Shown: piece by piece, positions 37,400-49,129 of the stretch
How positions within the stretch are numbered: the stretch's first letter is position 1
Layout of the letters: each line of letters begins with the position of its first letter
NCBI GenBank assembly: GCA_963575645.1
Contig: OY754470.1
Span: forward strand, 32,780,501-32,844,500
Length of the DNA stretch: 64,000 nucleotides
Reading direction: 5' to 3'
Origin: Xanthostigma xanthostigma
Taxonomy: Eukaryota; Arthropoda; Insecta; Raphidioptera; Raphidiidae
Notes under the pieces: generated by a model
Databases searched by the model: none
Seen by the model: only the letters and a program-made list of their open reading frames with translations
What the model was told of the DNA's origin: nothing
Program-made: the position numbers and the translations under genes

Positions 37400-39480
37400 A
37401 TGATCCAAACCTGAATGTTATAGTGAAAATAGACTAACCTTTGTAAAATAACGCAATTTTGCCTATAAGGACTCATTTGCACGCAATTGTCGTGAAGCAT
37501 GTAAAAACTGCTTGTCTGCGTGAAAATGATAGTAAATATGCAGTTTGCATTTTCTTATGAGAGAATGATCCAAACCTGAACGTTATAGTGTAAATAGACT
37601 TACCCTCATGAAATAAAGCAATTTTGCCTATAAGAACACATTTGCACCTAATTGTCATAAAGCATGTAAAAACTGCTTGTATGCGTTGAAATAATGGTTA
37701 ATATGCAGTTTGCATTTTCTTAGGAGAGAATGATTTAAACCTGAATGTCATAGTGTAAATAGACTTACCCTCATGAAATAAAGCAATTTTGCTTATAAGG
37801 ACTCATTTGCACCTAATTGTCGTAAAGCATGAAAAAACTGCTTGTCTGCGTTTAAATAATGGTTAATATGCAGTTTGCATTTTCTTATGAGAGAATGATC
37901 CAAACCTGAATGTTATAGTATAAATAGTCTTACCTTCATGAAATAAAGCAATTTTGCCTATAAGGACTCATTTGCCCCTAATTGTCATAAAGCATGTAAA
38001 GACTGCTTGTATGCGTTAAAATAATGGTTAATATGCAGTTTGCATTTTCTTATGAGAGAATGATCCAAACCTGAATGTTAGAGTGTAAATAGACTTACCC
38101 TTGTAAAATAAAGCAATTTTGCCTATGACGACTCATTTGCACGCAATTGTCGTGAAGCATGTAAAAACTGCTAGTCTGCGTAAAAATGATAGTAAATATG
38201 CAGTTTGCATTTTCTTATGAGAGAATGATCCAAACCTTAATGTTATAGTGTAAATAGACTTACCTTTGTAAAATAAAGCAATTTTGCTTATAAGGACTCA
38301 TTTGCACGCAATTGTCGTGAAGCATATAAAAACTGCTTGTCTGCGTTAAAATAATGGTTAATATGCAGTTTGCATTTTCTTATGAGAGAATGATCCAAAC
38401 CTGAATGTTATAGTGTAAATAGACTAACCTTTGTAAAATAACGCAATTTTGCCTATAAGGACTCATTTGCACGCAATTGTCGTGAAGCATGTAAAAACTG
38501 CTTGTCTGCGTGAAAATGATAGTAAATATGCAGTTTGCATTTTCTTATGAGAGAATGATCCAAACCTGAACGTTATAGTGTAAATAGACTTACCCTCATG
38601 AAATAAAGCAATTTTGCCTATAAATATTCATTTGCACCTAATTGTCGTAAAGCATGTGAAAACTGCTTGTCTGCGTTTAAATAATGGTTAATATGCAGTT
38701 TGCATTTTCTTATGAGAGAATGATCCAAACCTGAATGTTATAGTGCAAATAGACATACCCTCATGAAATAATGCACTTTTGCCTATAAGGCCTCATTTGC
38801 ACCTAATTGTCGTAAAGCATGTAAAAACTGCTTGTCAGCGTTAAAATAATGGTTAATATGCAGTTTGCATTTTCTTATGAGAGAATGATCCAAACCTGAA
38901 TGTTATAGTGTAAATAGACTTACCTTAATGAAATAAAGCAATTTTGCCTATAAGGACTCATTTGCCCCTAATTGTCATAAAGCATGTAAAAACTGCTTGT
39001 ATGCGTTAAAATAATGGTAAATATGCAGTTTGAATTTTCTTATGAGAGAATGATCCAAACCTGAATGTTATAGTGAAAATAGACTTACCTTTGTAAAATA
39101 ACGCAATTTTGCCTATAAGGACTCATTTGCACGCAATTGTCGTGAAGCATGTAAAAACTGCTTGTCTGCGTTTAAATAATGGTTAATATGCAGTTTGCAT
39201 TTTCTTATGAGAGAATGATCCAAACCTGAATGTTATAGTGTAAAAAGACTTACCTTCATGAAATAAAGCTATTTTGCCTATAAGGACTCATGTTGCCCTT
39301 AATTGTCATAAAGCATGTAAAAACTGCTTGTATGCGTTAAAATAATGGTTAATATGCAGATTGCATTTTCTTATGAGAGAATGATCCAAACCTGAATGTT
39401 ATAGTGTAAATAGACTTACCTTTGTAAAATAAATCAATTTTGCCTCTAAGGACTCATTCGCACGCAATTGTCGTGAAGCA
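37400..39480. repeat. Block T copy 1 (with cassette Q)
   Basis: Matches 45,830-47,750. The offset is 8,428 bp at CTTAGGAGAG (37,719 and 46,147) and TAGAGTG (38,079 and 46,507), then 8,263 bp at ATGCACTTTTGCC (38,771 and 47,034). The 165-bp change means exactly one monomer, the CTGCTAGTCTGCG unit, is absent from the second copy. Both share the rare GCTATTTTGCC and CCTCTAAGG words near the end. Together with block S it forms a superunit of about 6.0 kb. Confidence 0.86.
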
Positions 39481-41074
39481 TGTAAAAACTGCTTGTCTGC
39501 GTTAAAATAATGGTTAATATGCAGTTTGCATTTTCTTATGAGAGAATGATCCAAACCTGAATGTTATAGTGTAAATAGACTTACCTTCATGAAATAAAGC
39601 AATTTTGCCTATAAGGACTTATTTGCCCCTAATTGTCATAAAGCATGTAAAAACTGCTTGTCAGCGTTAAAATAATCGTTAATATGCAGTTTGCATTTTC
39701 TTATGAGAGAATGATCCAAACCTGAATGTTATAATGTAAATAGACTTACCTTCATGAAATAAAGCAATTTTGCCTATAAGGACTTATTTGCACGCAATTG
39801 TCGTGAAGCATATAAAAACTGCTTGTCTGCGTGAAAATGATAGTAAATATGCAGTTTGCATTTTCTTATGAGAGAATGATCTAAACCTGAATGTTATAGT
39901 GTAAATAGACTTACCCTCATGTAATAAAGCAATTTTGCCTATAAAGACTCATTTGCACCTAATTGTCGTAAAGCATGTAAAAACTGCTTGTCTGCGTTTA
40001 AATAATGGTTAATATGCAGTTTGCATTTTCTTATGAGAGAATGATCCAAACCTGAATGTTATAGTGTAAATAGACTTACCTTCATGATATAAAGCAATTT
40101 TGCCTATAAGCACTCATTTGCCCCTAATTGTCATAAAGCATGTAAAAACTGCTTGTATGCGTTAAAATAATGGTTAATTGCAGCAGTTTGCATTTTCTTA
40201 TGAGAGAATGATCCAAACCTGAATGTTATAGTGTAAATAGACTTACCCTCATGAAATAAAGCACTTTTGCCTATAAGGACTCATTAATTGCATCTAATTG
40301 TCATAAAGCATGTAAAAACTGCTTGTATGCGTAAAAATGATAGTAAATATGCAGTTTGCATTTTCTTATGAGAGAATGATCCAAACCTGAATGTTATCGT
40401 GTAAATAGACTTACCCTCATGAAATAAAGCAATTTTGCCTATAAAGACTCATTTGCACCTAATTGTCATAAAGCATGTAAAAACTGCTTGTCTGCGTTTA
40501 AATAATGGTTAATATGAAGTTTGCATTTTCTTATGAGAGAAAGATCCAAACCTGAATGTTATAGTGTAAATAGACTTACCTTCATGAAATAAAGCACTTT
40601 TGCCTATAAGGACTCATTTGCCCCTAATTGTCATAAAGCATGTAAAAACTGCTTGTATGCGTTAAAAAAATGGTAATATGCAGTTTGCATTTTCTTATGA
40701 GAGAAGAATCCAAACCTGAATGTTATAGTGTAAATAGACTTACCTTTGTAAAATAAAGCAATTTTGCTTATAAGGACTCATTTGCACGGAATTGTCGTGA
40801 AGCATATAAAAACTGCTTGTCTGCGTTAAAATAATGGTTTATATGCAGTTTGCATTTTCTTATGAGAGAATGATCCAAACCTGAATGTTATAGTGAAAGT
40901 AGACTTACCTTTGTGAAATAAAACAATTTTGCCTTTAAGGACTTATTTCCACCTAATTGTCGTAAAACATGTGAAAACTGCTTGTCTGCGTGAAAATGAT
41001 AGTAAATATGCAGTTTGCATTTTCTTAGGAGAGAATGATCCAAACCTGAATGTTATAGTGTAAATAGACTTACC
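39481..41074. repeat. Block U copy 2 and connector
   Basis: 39,480-40,290 matches 52,540-53,338 at an offset of 13,060 bp, including CATGTAATAAAG (39,918), CATGATATAAAG and a two-base-longer TTAATTGCAGCAG junction near 40,177. The remainder, to about 41,074, has units with ATTAATTGCATC, GCGTAAAAATG and one of the AAAACAATTTTGCCTTTAA subfamily near 40.92 kb. Only satellite is present. Confidence 0.8.
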
Positions 41075-44000
41075 TTAATGAAATAAAGCAATTTTGCCTA
41101 TAAGGACTCATTTGCATCTAATTGTCATAAAGCATGTAAAAACTGCTTGTATGCGTTAAATAATGGTTAATATGCAGTTTGCATTTTCTTATGAGAGAAT
41201 GATCTAAACCTGAATGTTATAGTGTAAATAGACTTACCTTTGTAAAATAAAGCAATTTTGCTTATAAACACTCATTTGCACGCAATTGTCGTGAAGCATG
41301 TAAAAACTGCTTGTCTTCGTGAAAATGATAGTAAATATGCAGTTTGCATTTTCTTATGAGAGAATGATCCAAATCTGAATGTTATAGTGAAAGTAGACTT
41401 ACCTTTGTGAAATAAAACAATTTTGACTTTAAAGACTTACTTCTACCTAATTGTCGTAAAACTTGTGAAAACTGCTTGTCTGCGTGAAAATGATAGTAAA
41501 TATGCAGTTTGCATTTTCTTATGAGAGAATGATCCAAACCTGAATGGTATAGTGTAAATAGACTTACCCTCATGAAATAAAGCAATTTTGCCTATAAGGA
41601 CTCATTTGCCCCTAATTGTCATAAAGCATGTAAAAACTGCTTGTATGCGTTAAAATAATGGTTAATATGCAGTTTGCATTTTCTTATGAGAGAATGATCC
41701 AAACCTGAATGTTATAGTGAAAATAGACTAACCTTTGTAAAATAACGCAATTTTGCCTATAAGGACTCATTTGCACGCAATTGTCGTGAAGCATGTAAAA
41801 ACTGCTTGTCTGCGTTAAAATAATGGTTAATATGCAGTTTGCATTTTCTTATGAGAGAATGATCTAAACCTGAATGTTATAGTGTAAATAGACTTACCTT
41901 TGTAAAATAAAGCAATTTTGCCTATAAGGTTTTATTTGCACGCAATTGTCGTGAACCATGTAAAAACTGCTTGTTTGCGTTAAAATAATTATTAATATGC
42001 AGTTTGCATTTTCTTATGAGAGAATGATCCAAACCTGAATGTTATAGTGTAAATAGACTTACCTTAATGAAATAAAGCAATTTTGCCTATAAGGACTCAT
42101 TAATTGCATCTAATTGTCATAAAGCATGTAAAAACTGCTTGTATGCGTTAAAATAATGGTTAATATGCAGTTTGCATTTTCTTATGAGAGAATGATCCAA
42201 ACCTGAATGTTATAGTGAAAATAGACTAACCTTTGTAAAATAACGCAATTTTGCCTATAAGGACTCATTTGCACGCAATTGTCGTGAAGCATGTAAAAAC
42301 TGCTTGTCTGCGTGAAAATGATAGTAAATATGCAGTTTGCATTTTCTTATGAGAGAATGATCCAAACCTGAACGTTATAGTGTAAATAGACTTACCCTCA
42401 TGAAATAAAGCAATTTTGCCTATAAAGATTCATTTGCACCTAATTGTCGTAAAGCATGTGAAAACTGCTTGTCTGCGTTTAAATAATGGTTAATATGCAG
42501 TTTGCATTTTCTTATGAGAGAATGATCCAAACCTGAATGTTATAGTGTAAATAGACTTACCTTTGTAAAATAATGCAATTTTGCCTATAAGGACTCATTT
42601 GCACGCAATTGTCGTGAACAATGTAAAAACTGCTTGTCTGCGTTAAAATAATGGTTAATATGCAGTTTGCATTTTCTTATGAGGGAATGATCCAAACCTG
42701 AATGTTATAGTGTAAATAGACTTATCTTCATGAAATAAATCAATTTTGCCTATAAGGACTCATTTGCCCCTTATTGTCATAAAGCATGTAAAAACAGCTT
42801 GGATGCGTTAAAATAATGGTTAATATGCAGTTTGCATTTTCTTATGAGAGAATGATCCAAACCTGAATGTTATAGTGAAAATAGACTTACCTTTGTAAAA
42901 TAACGCAATTTTGCCTATAAGGACTCATTTGCACGCAATTGTCGTGAAGCATGTAAAAACTGCTTGTCTGCGTTTAAATAATGGTTAATATGCAGTTTGC
43001 ATTTTCTTATGAGAGAATGATCCAAACCTGAATGTTATAGTGTAAAAAGACTTACCTTCATGAAATAAAGCAATTTTGCCTATAAGGACTCATTTGCCCT
43101 TAATTGTCATAAAGCATGTAAAAACTGCTTGTATGCGTTAAAATAATGGTTAATATGCAGATTGCATTTTCTTATGAGAGAATGATCCAAACCTGAATGT
43201 TATAGTGTAAATAGACTTACCGTTGTAAAATAAATCAATTTTGCCTATAAGGACTCATTCGCACGCAATTGTCGTGAAGCATGTAAAAACTGCTTGTCTG
43301 CGTTAAAATAATGGTTAATATGCAGTTTGCATTTTCTTATGAGAGAATGATCCAACCTGAATGTTATAGTGAAAGTAGACTTACCTTTGTGAAATAAAAC
43401 AATTTTGCCTTTAAGGACTTATTTGCACCTAATTGTCGTAAACCATGTAAAAACTGCTTGTCTGCGTGAAAATGATAGTCAATATTCAGTTTGCATTTTC
43501 TTATGAGAGAATGATCCAAACCTGTTGGATATAGTGTAAATAGACTTACCCTCACGAAATAAAGCAATTTTGCCTATAGGGATTCATTTGCACCTAATTG
43601 TCATAAAGCATGTAAAAACTGTTTGTATGCGTTAAAATAATAGTTAATATGCAGTTGGCATTTTCTTGTGAGAGAATGATCCAAACCTGAATGTTATAGT
43701 GTAAGTAAACTTACCTTTGTGAAATAAAGCAATTTTGCCTATAAGGACTCATTTGCACCTAATTGTCGTAAAGCATGTAAAAACTGCTTGTCTGCAATAA
43801 AATAATGGTTAATATGCAGTTTGCATTTTCTTATGAGAGAATAATCCAAACCTGAATGTTATAGTGTAAATGGACTTACCCTCATGAAATAAAGCAATTT
43901 TGCCTATAAGGACACATTTGCACCTAATTGTCATAAAGCATGTAAAAACAGCTTGTATGCGTTAAAATAATAGTTAATATGCAGTTGGCATTTTCTTGTG

Positions 44001-44556
44001 AGAGAATGATCCAAACCTGAATGTTATAGTGTAAGTAAACTTACCTTTGTGAAATAAAGCAATTTTGCCTATAAGGACTCATTTGCACCTAATTGTCGTA
44101 AAGTATGTAAAAACTGCTTGTCTGCAATAAAATAATGGTTAATATGCAGTTTGCATTTTCTTATGAGAGAATAATCCAAACCTGAATGTTATAGTGTAAA
44201 TGGACTTACCCTCATGAAATAAAGCAATTTTGCCTATAAGAACACATTTGCACCTAATTGTCATAAAGCATGTAAAAACTGCTTGTATGCGTTGAAATAA
44301 TAGTTAATATGCAGTTTGCATTTTCTTAGGAGAGAATGATTTAAACCTGAATGTCATAGTGTAAATAGACTTACCCTCATGAAATAAAGCAATTTTGCTT
44401 ATAAGGACTCATTTGCACCTAATTGTCGTAAAGCATGAAAAAACTGCTTGTCTGCGTTTAAATAATGGTTAATATGCAGTTTGCATTTTCTTATAAGAGA
44501 ATGATCCAAACCTGAATGTTATAGTATAAATAGACTTACCTTCATGAAATAAAGCA
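41075..44556. repeat. Block S copy 2
   Basis: Second copy of 33,470-36,950, with no net indel over most of its length. It starts with the TTCGTGAAAATG, CCAAATCTGAATG and TTTTGACTTTAAAGAC units, passes through AAGGTTTTATTTG, ATTAATTGCATC, GAACG, GTGAACAATG and TTGGATGCG, and ends in cassette R-Q. Confidence 0.88.
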
Positions 44557-44850
44557 ATTTTGCCTATAAGGACTCATTTGCCCCTAATTGTCATAAAGCA
44601 TGTAAAAACTGCTTGTATGCGTTAAAATAATGGTTAATATGCAGTTTGCATTTTCTTATGAGAGAATGATCCAAACCTGAATGTTAGAGTGTAAATAGAC
44701 TTACCTTTGTAAAATAAAGCAATTTTGCCTATGACGACTCATTTGCACGCAATTGTCGTGAAGCATGTAAAAACTGCTACTCTGCGTAAAAATGATAGTA
44801 AATATGCAGTTTGCATTTTCTTATGAGAGAATGATCCAAACCTTAATGTT
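43352..44850. repeat. Cassette R-Q with an internal 330-bp dimer duplication
   Basis: CCAACCTG at 43,352, CTTAGGAGAG at 44,325 and TAGAGTG at 44,685. GCAGTTGGCATTTTC occurs at 43,651 and 43,981, exactly 330 bp apart, with CTTGTGAGAG and TCTGCAATAAAATAATGG repeated alongside. Relative to the 808-bp copies the cassette is 165 bp longer, so a two-monomer gain is paired with a one-monomer loss. CTTAGGAGAG to TAGAGTG remains 360 bp. Confidence 0.85.
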
Positions 44851-45096
44851 ATAGTGTAAATAGACTTACCTTTGTAAAATAAAGCAATTTTGCTTATAAG
44901 GACTCATTTGCACGCAATTGTCGTGAAGCATATAAAAACTGCTTGTCTGCGTTAAAATAATGGTTAATATGCAGTTTGCATTTTCTTATGAGAGAATGAT
45001 CCAAACCTGAATGTTATAGTGTAAATAGACTTACCTTTGTAAAATAAAGCAATTTTGCCTATAAGGACTTATTTGCACGCAATTGTCGTGAAGCAT

Positions 45097-45162
45097 GTAA
45101 AAAGTAAAAACTGCTTGTCTGCGTGAAAATGATAGTAAATATGCAGTTTGCATTTTCATATG
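45097..45162. repeat. 172-bp variant monomer with CATATG, copy 4
   Basis: Duplicated GTAAAAA starts at 45,097 and CATATG at 45,157, 7,936 bp from copy 3 (48 monomers plus 16). Copy 3 lacks the two monomers before the CATATAAAAAC unit that are present here. Confidence 0.9.
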
Positions 45163-45829
45163 AGAGAATGATCCAAACCTGAATGTTATAGTGAAAATAG
45201 ACTAACCTTTGTAATATAACGCAATTTTGCCTATAAGGACTCATTTGCACGCAATTGTCGTGAAGCATGTAAAAACTGCATGTCTGCGTTAAAATTATGG
45301 TTAATATGCAGTTTGCATTTTCTTATGAGAGAATGATCCAAACCTGAATGTTTTAGTGTATATAGACTTACCCTCATGAAATAAAGCAATTTTGCCTATA
45401 AAGACTCATTTGCACCTAATTGTCATAAAGCATGTAAAAACTGCTTGTATGCGTTAAAATGATAGTAAATATGCAGTTTGCATTTTCTTATGAGAGAATG
45501 ATCCAAACCTGAATGTTATAGTGTAAATAGACTTACCCTCATGAAATAAAGCAATTTTGCCTATAAGGACTCATTTGCATCTAATTGTCATAAAGCTTGT
45601 AAAAACTGCGTGTATGCGTTAAAATAATAGTTAATATGCAGTTTGCATTTTCTTATGAGAGAATGATCTAAACCTGAATGTTATAGTGTAAATAGACTTA
45701 CCTTTGTAAAATAAAGCAATTTTGCCTATAAGGTTTCATTTGCACGCAATTGTCGTGAACCATGTAAAAACTGCTTGTTTGCGTTAAAATAATGGTTAAT
45801 ATGCAGTTTGCATTTTCTTATGAGAGAAT

Positions 45830-47750
45830 GATCCAAACCTGAATGTTATAGTGAAAATAGACTAACCTTTGTAAAATAACGCAATTTTGCCTATAAGGAC
45901 TCATTTGCACGCAATTGTCGTGAAGCATGTAAAAACTGCTTGTCTGCGTGAAAATGATAGTAAATATGCAGTTTGCATTTTCTTATGAGAGAATGATCCA
46001 AACCTGAACGTTATAGTGTAAATAGACTTACCCTCATGAAATAAAGCAATTTTGCCTATAAGGACACATTTGCACCTAATTGTCATAAAGCATGTAAAAA
46101 CTGCTTGTATGCGTTGAAATAATGGTTAATATGCAGTTTGCATTTTCTTAGGAGAGAATGATTTAAACCTGAATGTCATAGTGTAAATAGACTTACCCTC
46201 ATGAAATAAAGCAATTTTGCTTATAAGGACTCATTTGCACCTAATTGTCGTAAAGCATGAAAAAACTGCTTGTCTGCGTTTAAATAATGGTTAATATGCA
46301 GTTTGCATTTTCTTATGAGAGAATGATCCAAACCTGAATGTTATAGTATAAATAGTCTTACCTTCATGAAATAAAGCAATTTTGCCTATAAGGACTCATT
46401 TGCCCCTAATTGTCATAAAGCATGTAAAAACTGCTTGTATGCGTTAAAATAATGGTTAATATGCAGTTTGCATTTTCTTATGAGAGAATGATCCAAACCT
46501 GAATGTTAGAGTGTAAATAGACTTACCTTTGTAAAATAAAGCAATTTTGCCTATGACGACTCATTTGCACGCAATTGTCGTGAAGCATATAAAAACTGCT
46601 TGTCTGCGTTAAAATAATGGTTAATATGCAGTTTGCATTTTCTTATGAGAGAATGATCCAAACCTGAATGTTATAATGAAAATAGACTAACCTTTGTAAA
46701 ATAACGCAATTTTGCCTATAAGGACTCATTTGCACGCAATTGTCGTGAAGCATGTAAAAACTGCTTGTCTGCGTGAAAATGATAGTAAATATGCAGTTTG
46801 CATTTTCTTATGAGAGAATGATCTAAACCTGAACGTTATAGTGTAAATAGACTTACCTTCATGAAATAAAGCAATTTTGCCTATAAATATTCATTTGCAC
46901 CTAATTGTCGTAAAGCATGTGATAACTGCTTGTCTGCGTTTAAATAATGGTTAATATGCAGTTTGCATTTTCTTATGAGAGAATGATCCAAACCTGAATG
47001 TTATAGTGTAAATAGACATACCCTCATGAAATAATGCACTTTTGCCTATAAAGCCTCATTTGCTCCTAATTGTCGTAAAGCATATAAAAACTGCTTGTCA
47101 GCGTTAAAATAATGGTTAATATGCAGTTTGCATTTTCTTATGAGAGAATGATCCAAACCTGAATGTTATAGTGTAAATAGACTTACCTTAATGAAATAAA
47201 GCAATTTTGCCTATAAGGACTCATTTGCCCCTAATTGTCATAAAGCATGTAAAAACTGCTTGTATGCGTTAAAATAATGGTAAATATGCAGTTTGCATTT
47301 TCTTATGAGAGAATGATCCAAACCTGAATGTTATAGTGAAAATAGACTTACCTTTGTAAAATAACGCAATTTTGCCTATAAGGACTCATTTGCACGCAAT
47401 TGTCGTGAAGCATGTAAAAACTGCTTGTCTGCGTTTAAATAATGGTTAATATGCAGTTTGCATTTTCTTATGAGAGAATGATCCAAACCTGAATGTTATA
47501 GTGTAAAAAGACTTACCTTCATGAAATAAAGCTATTTTGCCTATAAGGACTCATTTGCCCTTAATTGTCATAAAGCATGTAAAAACTGCTTGTATGCGTT
47601 AAAATAATGGTTAATATGCAGATTGCATTTTCTTATGAGAGAATGATCCAAACCTGAATGTTATAGTGTAAATAGACTTACCTTTGTAAAATAAATCAAT
47701 TTTTCCTCTAAGGACTCATTCGCACGCAATTATCGTGAAGCATGTAAAAA
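45830..47750. repeat. Block T copy 2 (one monomer shorter)
   Basis: Counterpart of 37,400-39,480. Cassette Q is intact to CTATGACGACTC near 46,553, then joins directly to the CATATAAAAAC unit without CTGCTAGTCTGCG. The path then follows AACGC, GAACG, TATAAATATTC, ATGCACTTTTGCC, TTAATG, TAAAAAGAC and CAGATTGC to the CATTCGCACG unit. Confidence 0.85.
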
Positions 47751-47813
47751 CTGCTTGTCTGCGTTAAAATAATGGTTAATATGCAGTTTGCATTTTTCTT
47801 ATGAGAGAATGAT

Positions 47814-48185
47814 CCAACCTGAATGTTATAGTGAAAGTAGACTTACCTTTGTGAAATAAAACAATTTTGCCTTTAAGGACTTATTTGCACCTAATTGTCG
47901 TAAACCATGTAAAAACTGCTTGTCTGCGTGAAAATGATAGTCAATATTCAGTTTGCATTTTCTTATGAGAGAATGATCTAAACCTGTTGGTTATAGTGTA
48001 AATAGACTTACCCTCACGAAATAAAGCAATTTTGCCTATAGGGATTCATTTGCACCTAATTGTCATAAAGCATGTAAAAACAGCTTGTATGCGTTAAAAT
48101 AATAGTTAATATGCAGTTTGCATTTTCTTGTGAGAGAATGATCCAAACCTGAATGTTATAGTGTAAGTAAACTTACCTTTGTGAA
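47814..48185. repeat. Cassette R, copy leading to a shuffled Q
   Basis: CCAACCTG at 47,814, CCTGTTGG, CCCTCACG, TATAGGGATTC and CTTGTGAGAG are in the usual order. CTTAGGAGAG follows 808 bp after CCAACCTG (48,622), but no TAGAGTG unit comes 360 bp later. Instead the order loops back, as described for the next segment. Confidence 0.82.
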
Positions 48186-48982
48186 ATAAAGCAATTTTGC
48201 CTATAAGGACTCATTTGCACCTAATTGTCGTAAAGCATGTAAAAACTGCTTGTCTGCAATAAAATAATGGTTAATATGCAGTTTGCATTTTCTTATGAGA
48301 GAATAATCCAAACCTGAATGTTATAGTGTAAATGGACCAACCTTCATGAAATAAAGCAATTTTGCCTATAAGGACCCATTTGCCCCTAATTGTCATAAAG
48401 CATGTAAAAACTGCTTGTATGCGTTAAAATAATGGTTAATATGCAGTTTTCATTTTCTTATGAGAGAATGATCCAAACCTGAATGTTATAGTGTAAATAG
48501 ACTTACCCTCATGAAATAAAACAATTTTGCCTATAAGGACACATTTGCACCTAATTGTCATAAAGCATGTAAAAACTGCTTGTATGCGTTGAAATAATGG
48601 TTAATATGCAGTTTGCATTTTCTTAGGAGAGAATGATTTAAACCTGAATGTCATAGTGTAAATAGACTTACCCTCATGAAATAAAGCAATTTTGCCTATA
48701 AGGACTCATTTGCACCTAATTGTCGTAAAGCATGTAAAAACTGCTTGTCTGCAATAAAATAATGGTTAATATGCAGTTTGCATTTTCTTATGAGAGAATA
48801 ATCCAAACCTGAATGTTATAGTGTAAATGGACCAACCTTCATGAAATAAAGCAATTTTGCCTATAAGGACCCATTTGCCCCTAATTGTCATAAAGCATGT
48901 AAAAACTGCTTGTATGCGTTAAAATAATGGTTAATATGCAGTTTTCATTTTCTTATGAGAGAATGATCCAAACCTGAATGTT
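48185..48982. repeat. Duplication with 495-bp spacing (three monomers)
   Basis: TGTCTGCAAT occurs at 48,251 and 48,746. The rare ATGGACCAACC and CAGTTTTCATTTTC words follow each time, and homology covers about 48,185-48,487 and 48,680-48,982. GGACCAACC, in place of GGACTAACC, was seen only in these two copies, so the duplication is local and recent. Confidence 0.85.
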
Positions 48983-49063
48983 ATAGTGTAAATAGACTGA
49001 CCTTTGTAAAATAAAGCAATTTTGCCTATAAGGACTTATTTGCACGCAATTGTCGTGAAGCAT

Positions 49064-49129
49064 GTAAAAAGTAAAAACTGCTTGTCTGCGTGAAAATGAT
49101 AGTAAATATGCAGTTTGCATTTTCATATG
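49064..49129. repeat. 172-bp variant monomer with CATATG, copy 5
   Basis: Duplicated GTAAAAA starts at 49,064 and CATATG at 49,124, 3,967 bp from copy 4 (24 monomers plus 7). The preceding monomer is of the CAGTTTTCATTTTC type rather than the CATATAAAAAC type, so this copy was joined to a different neighbour. Confidence 0.9.
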
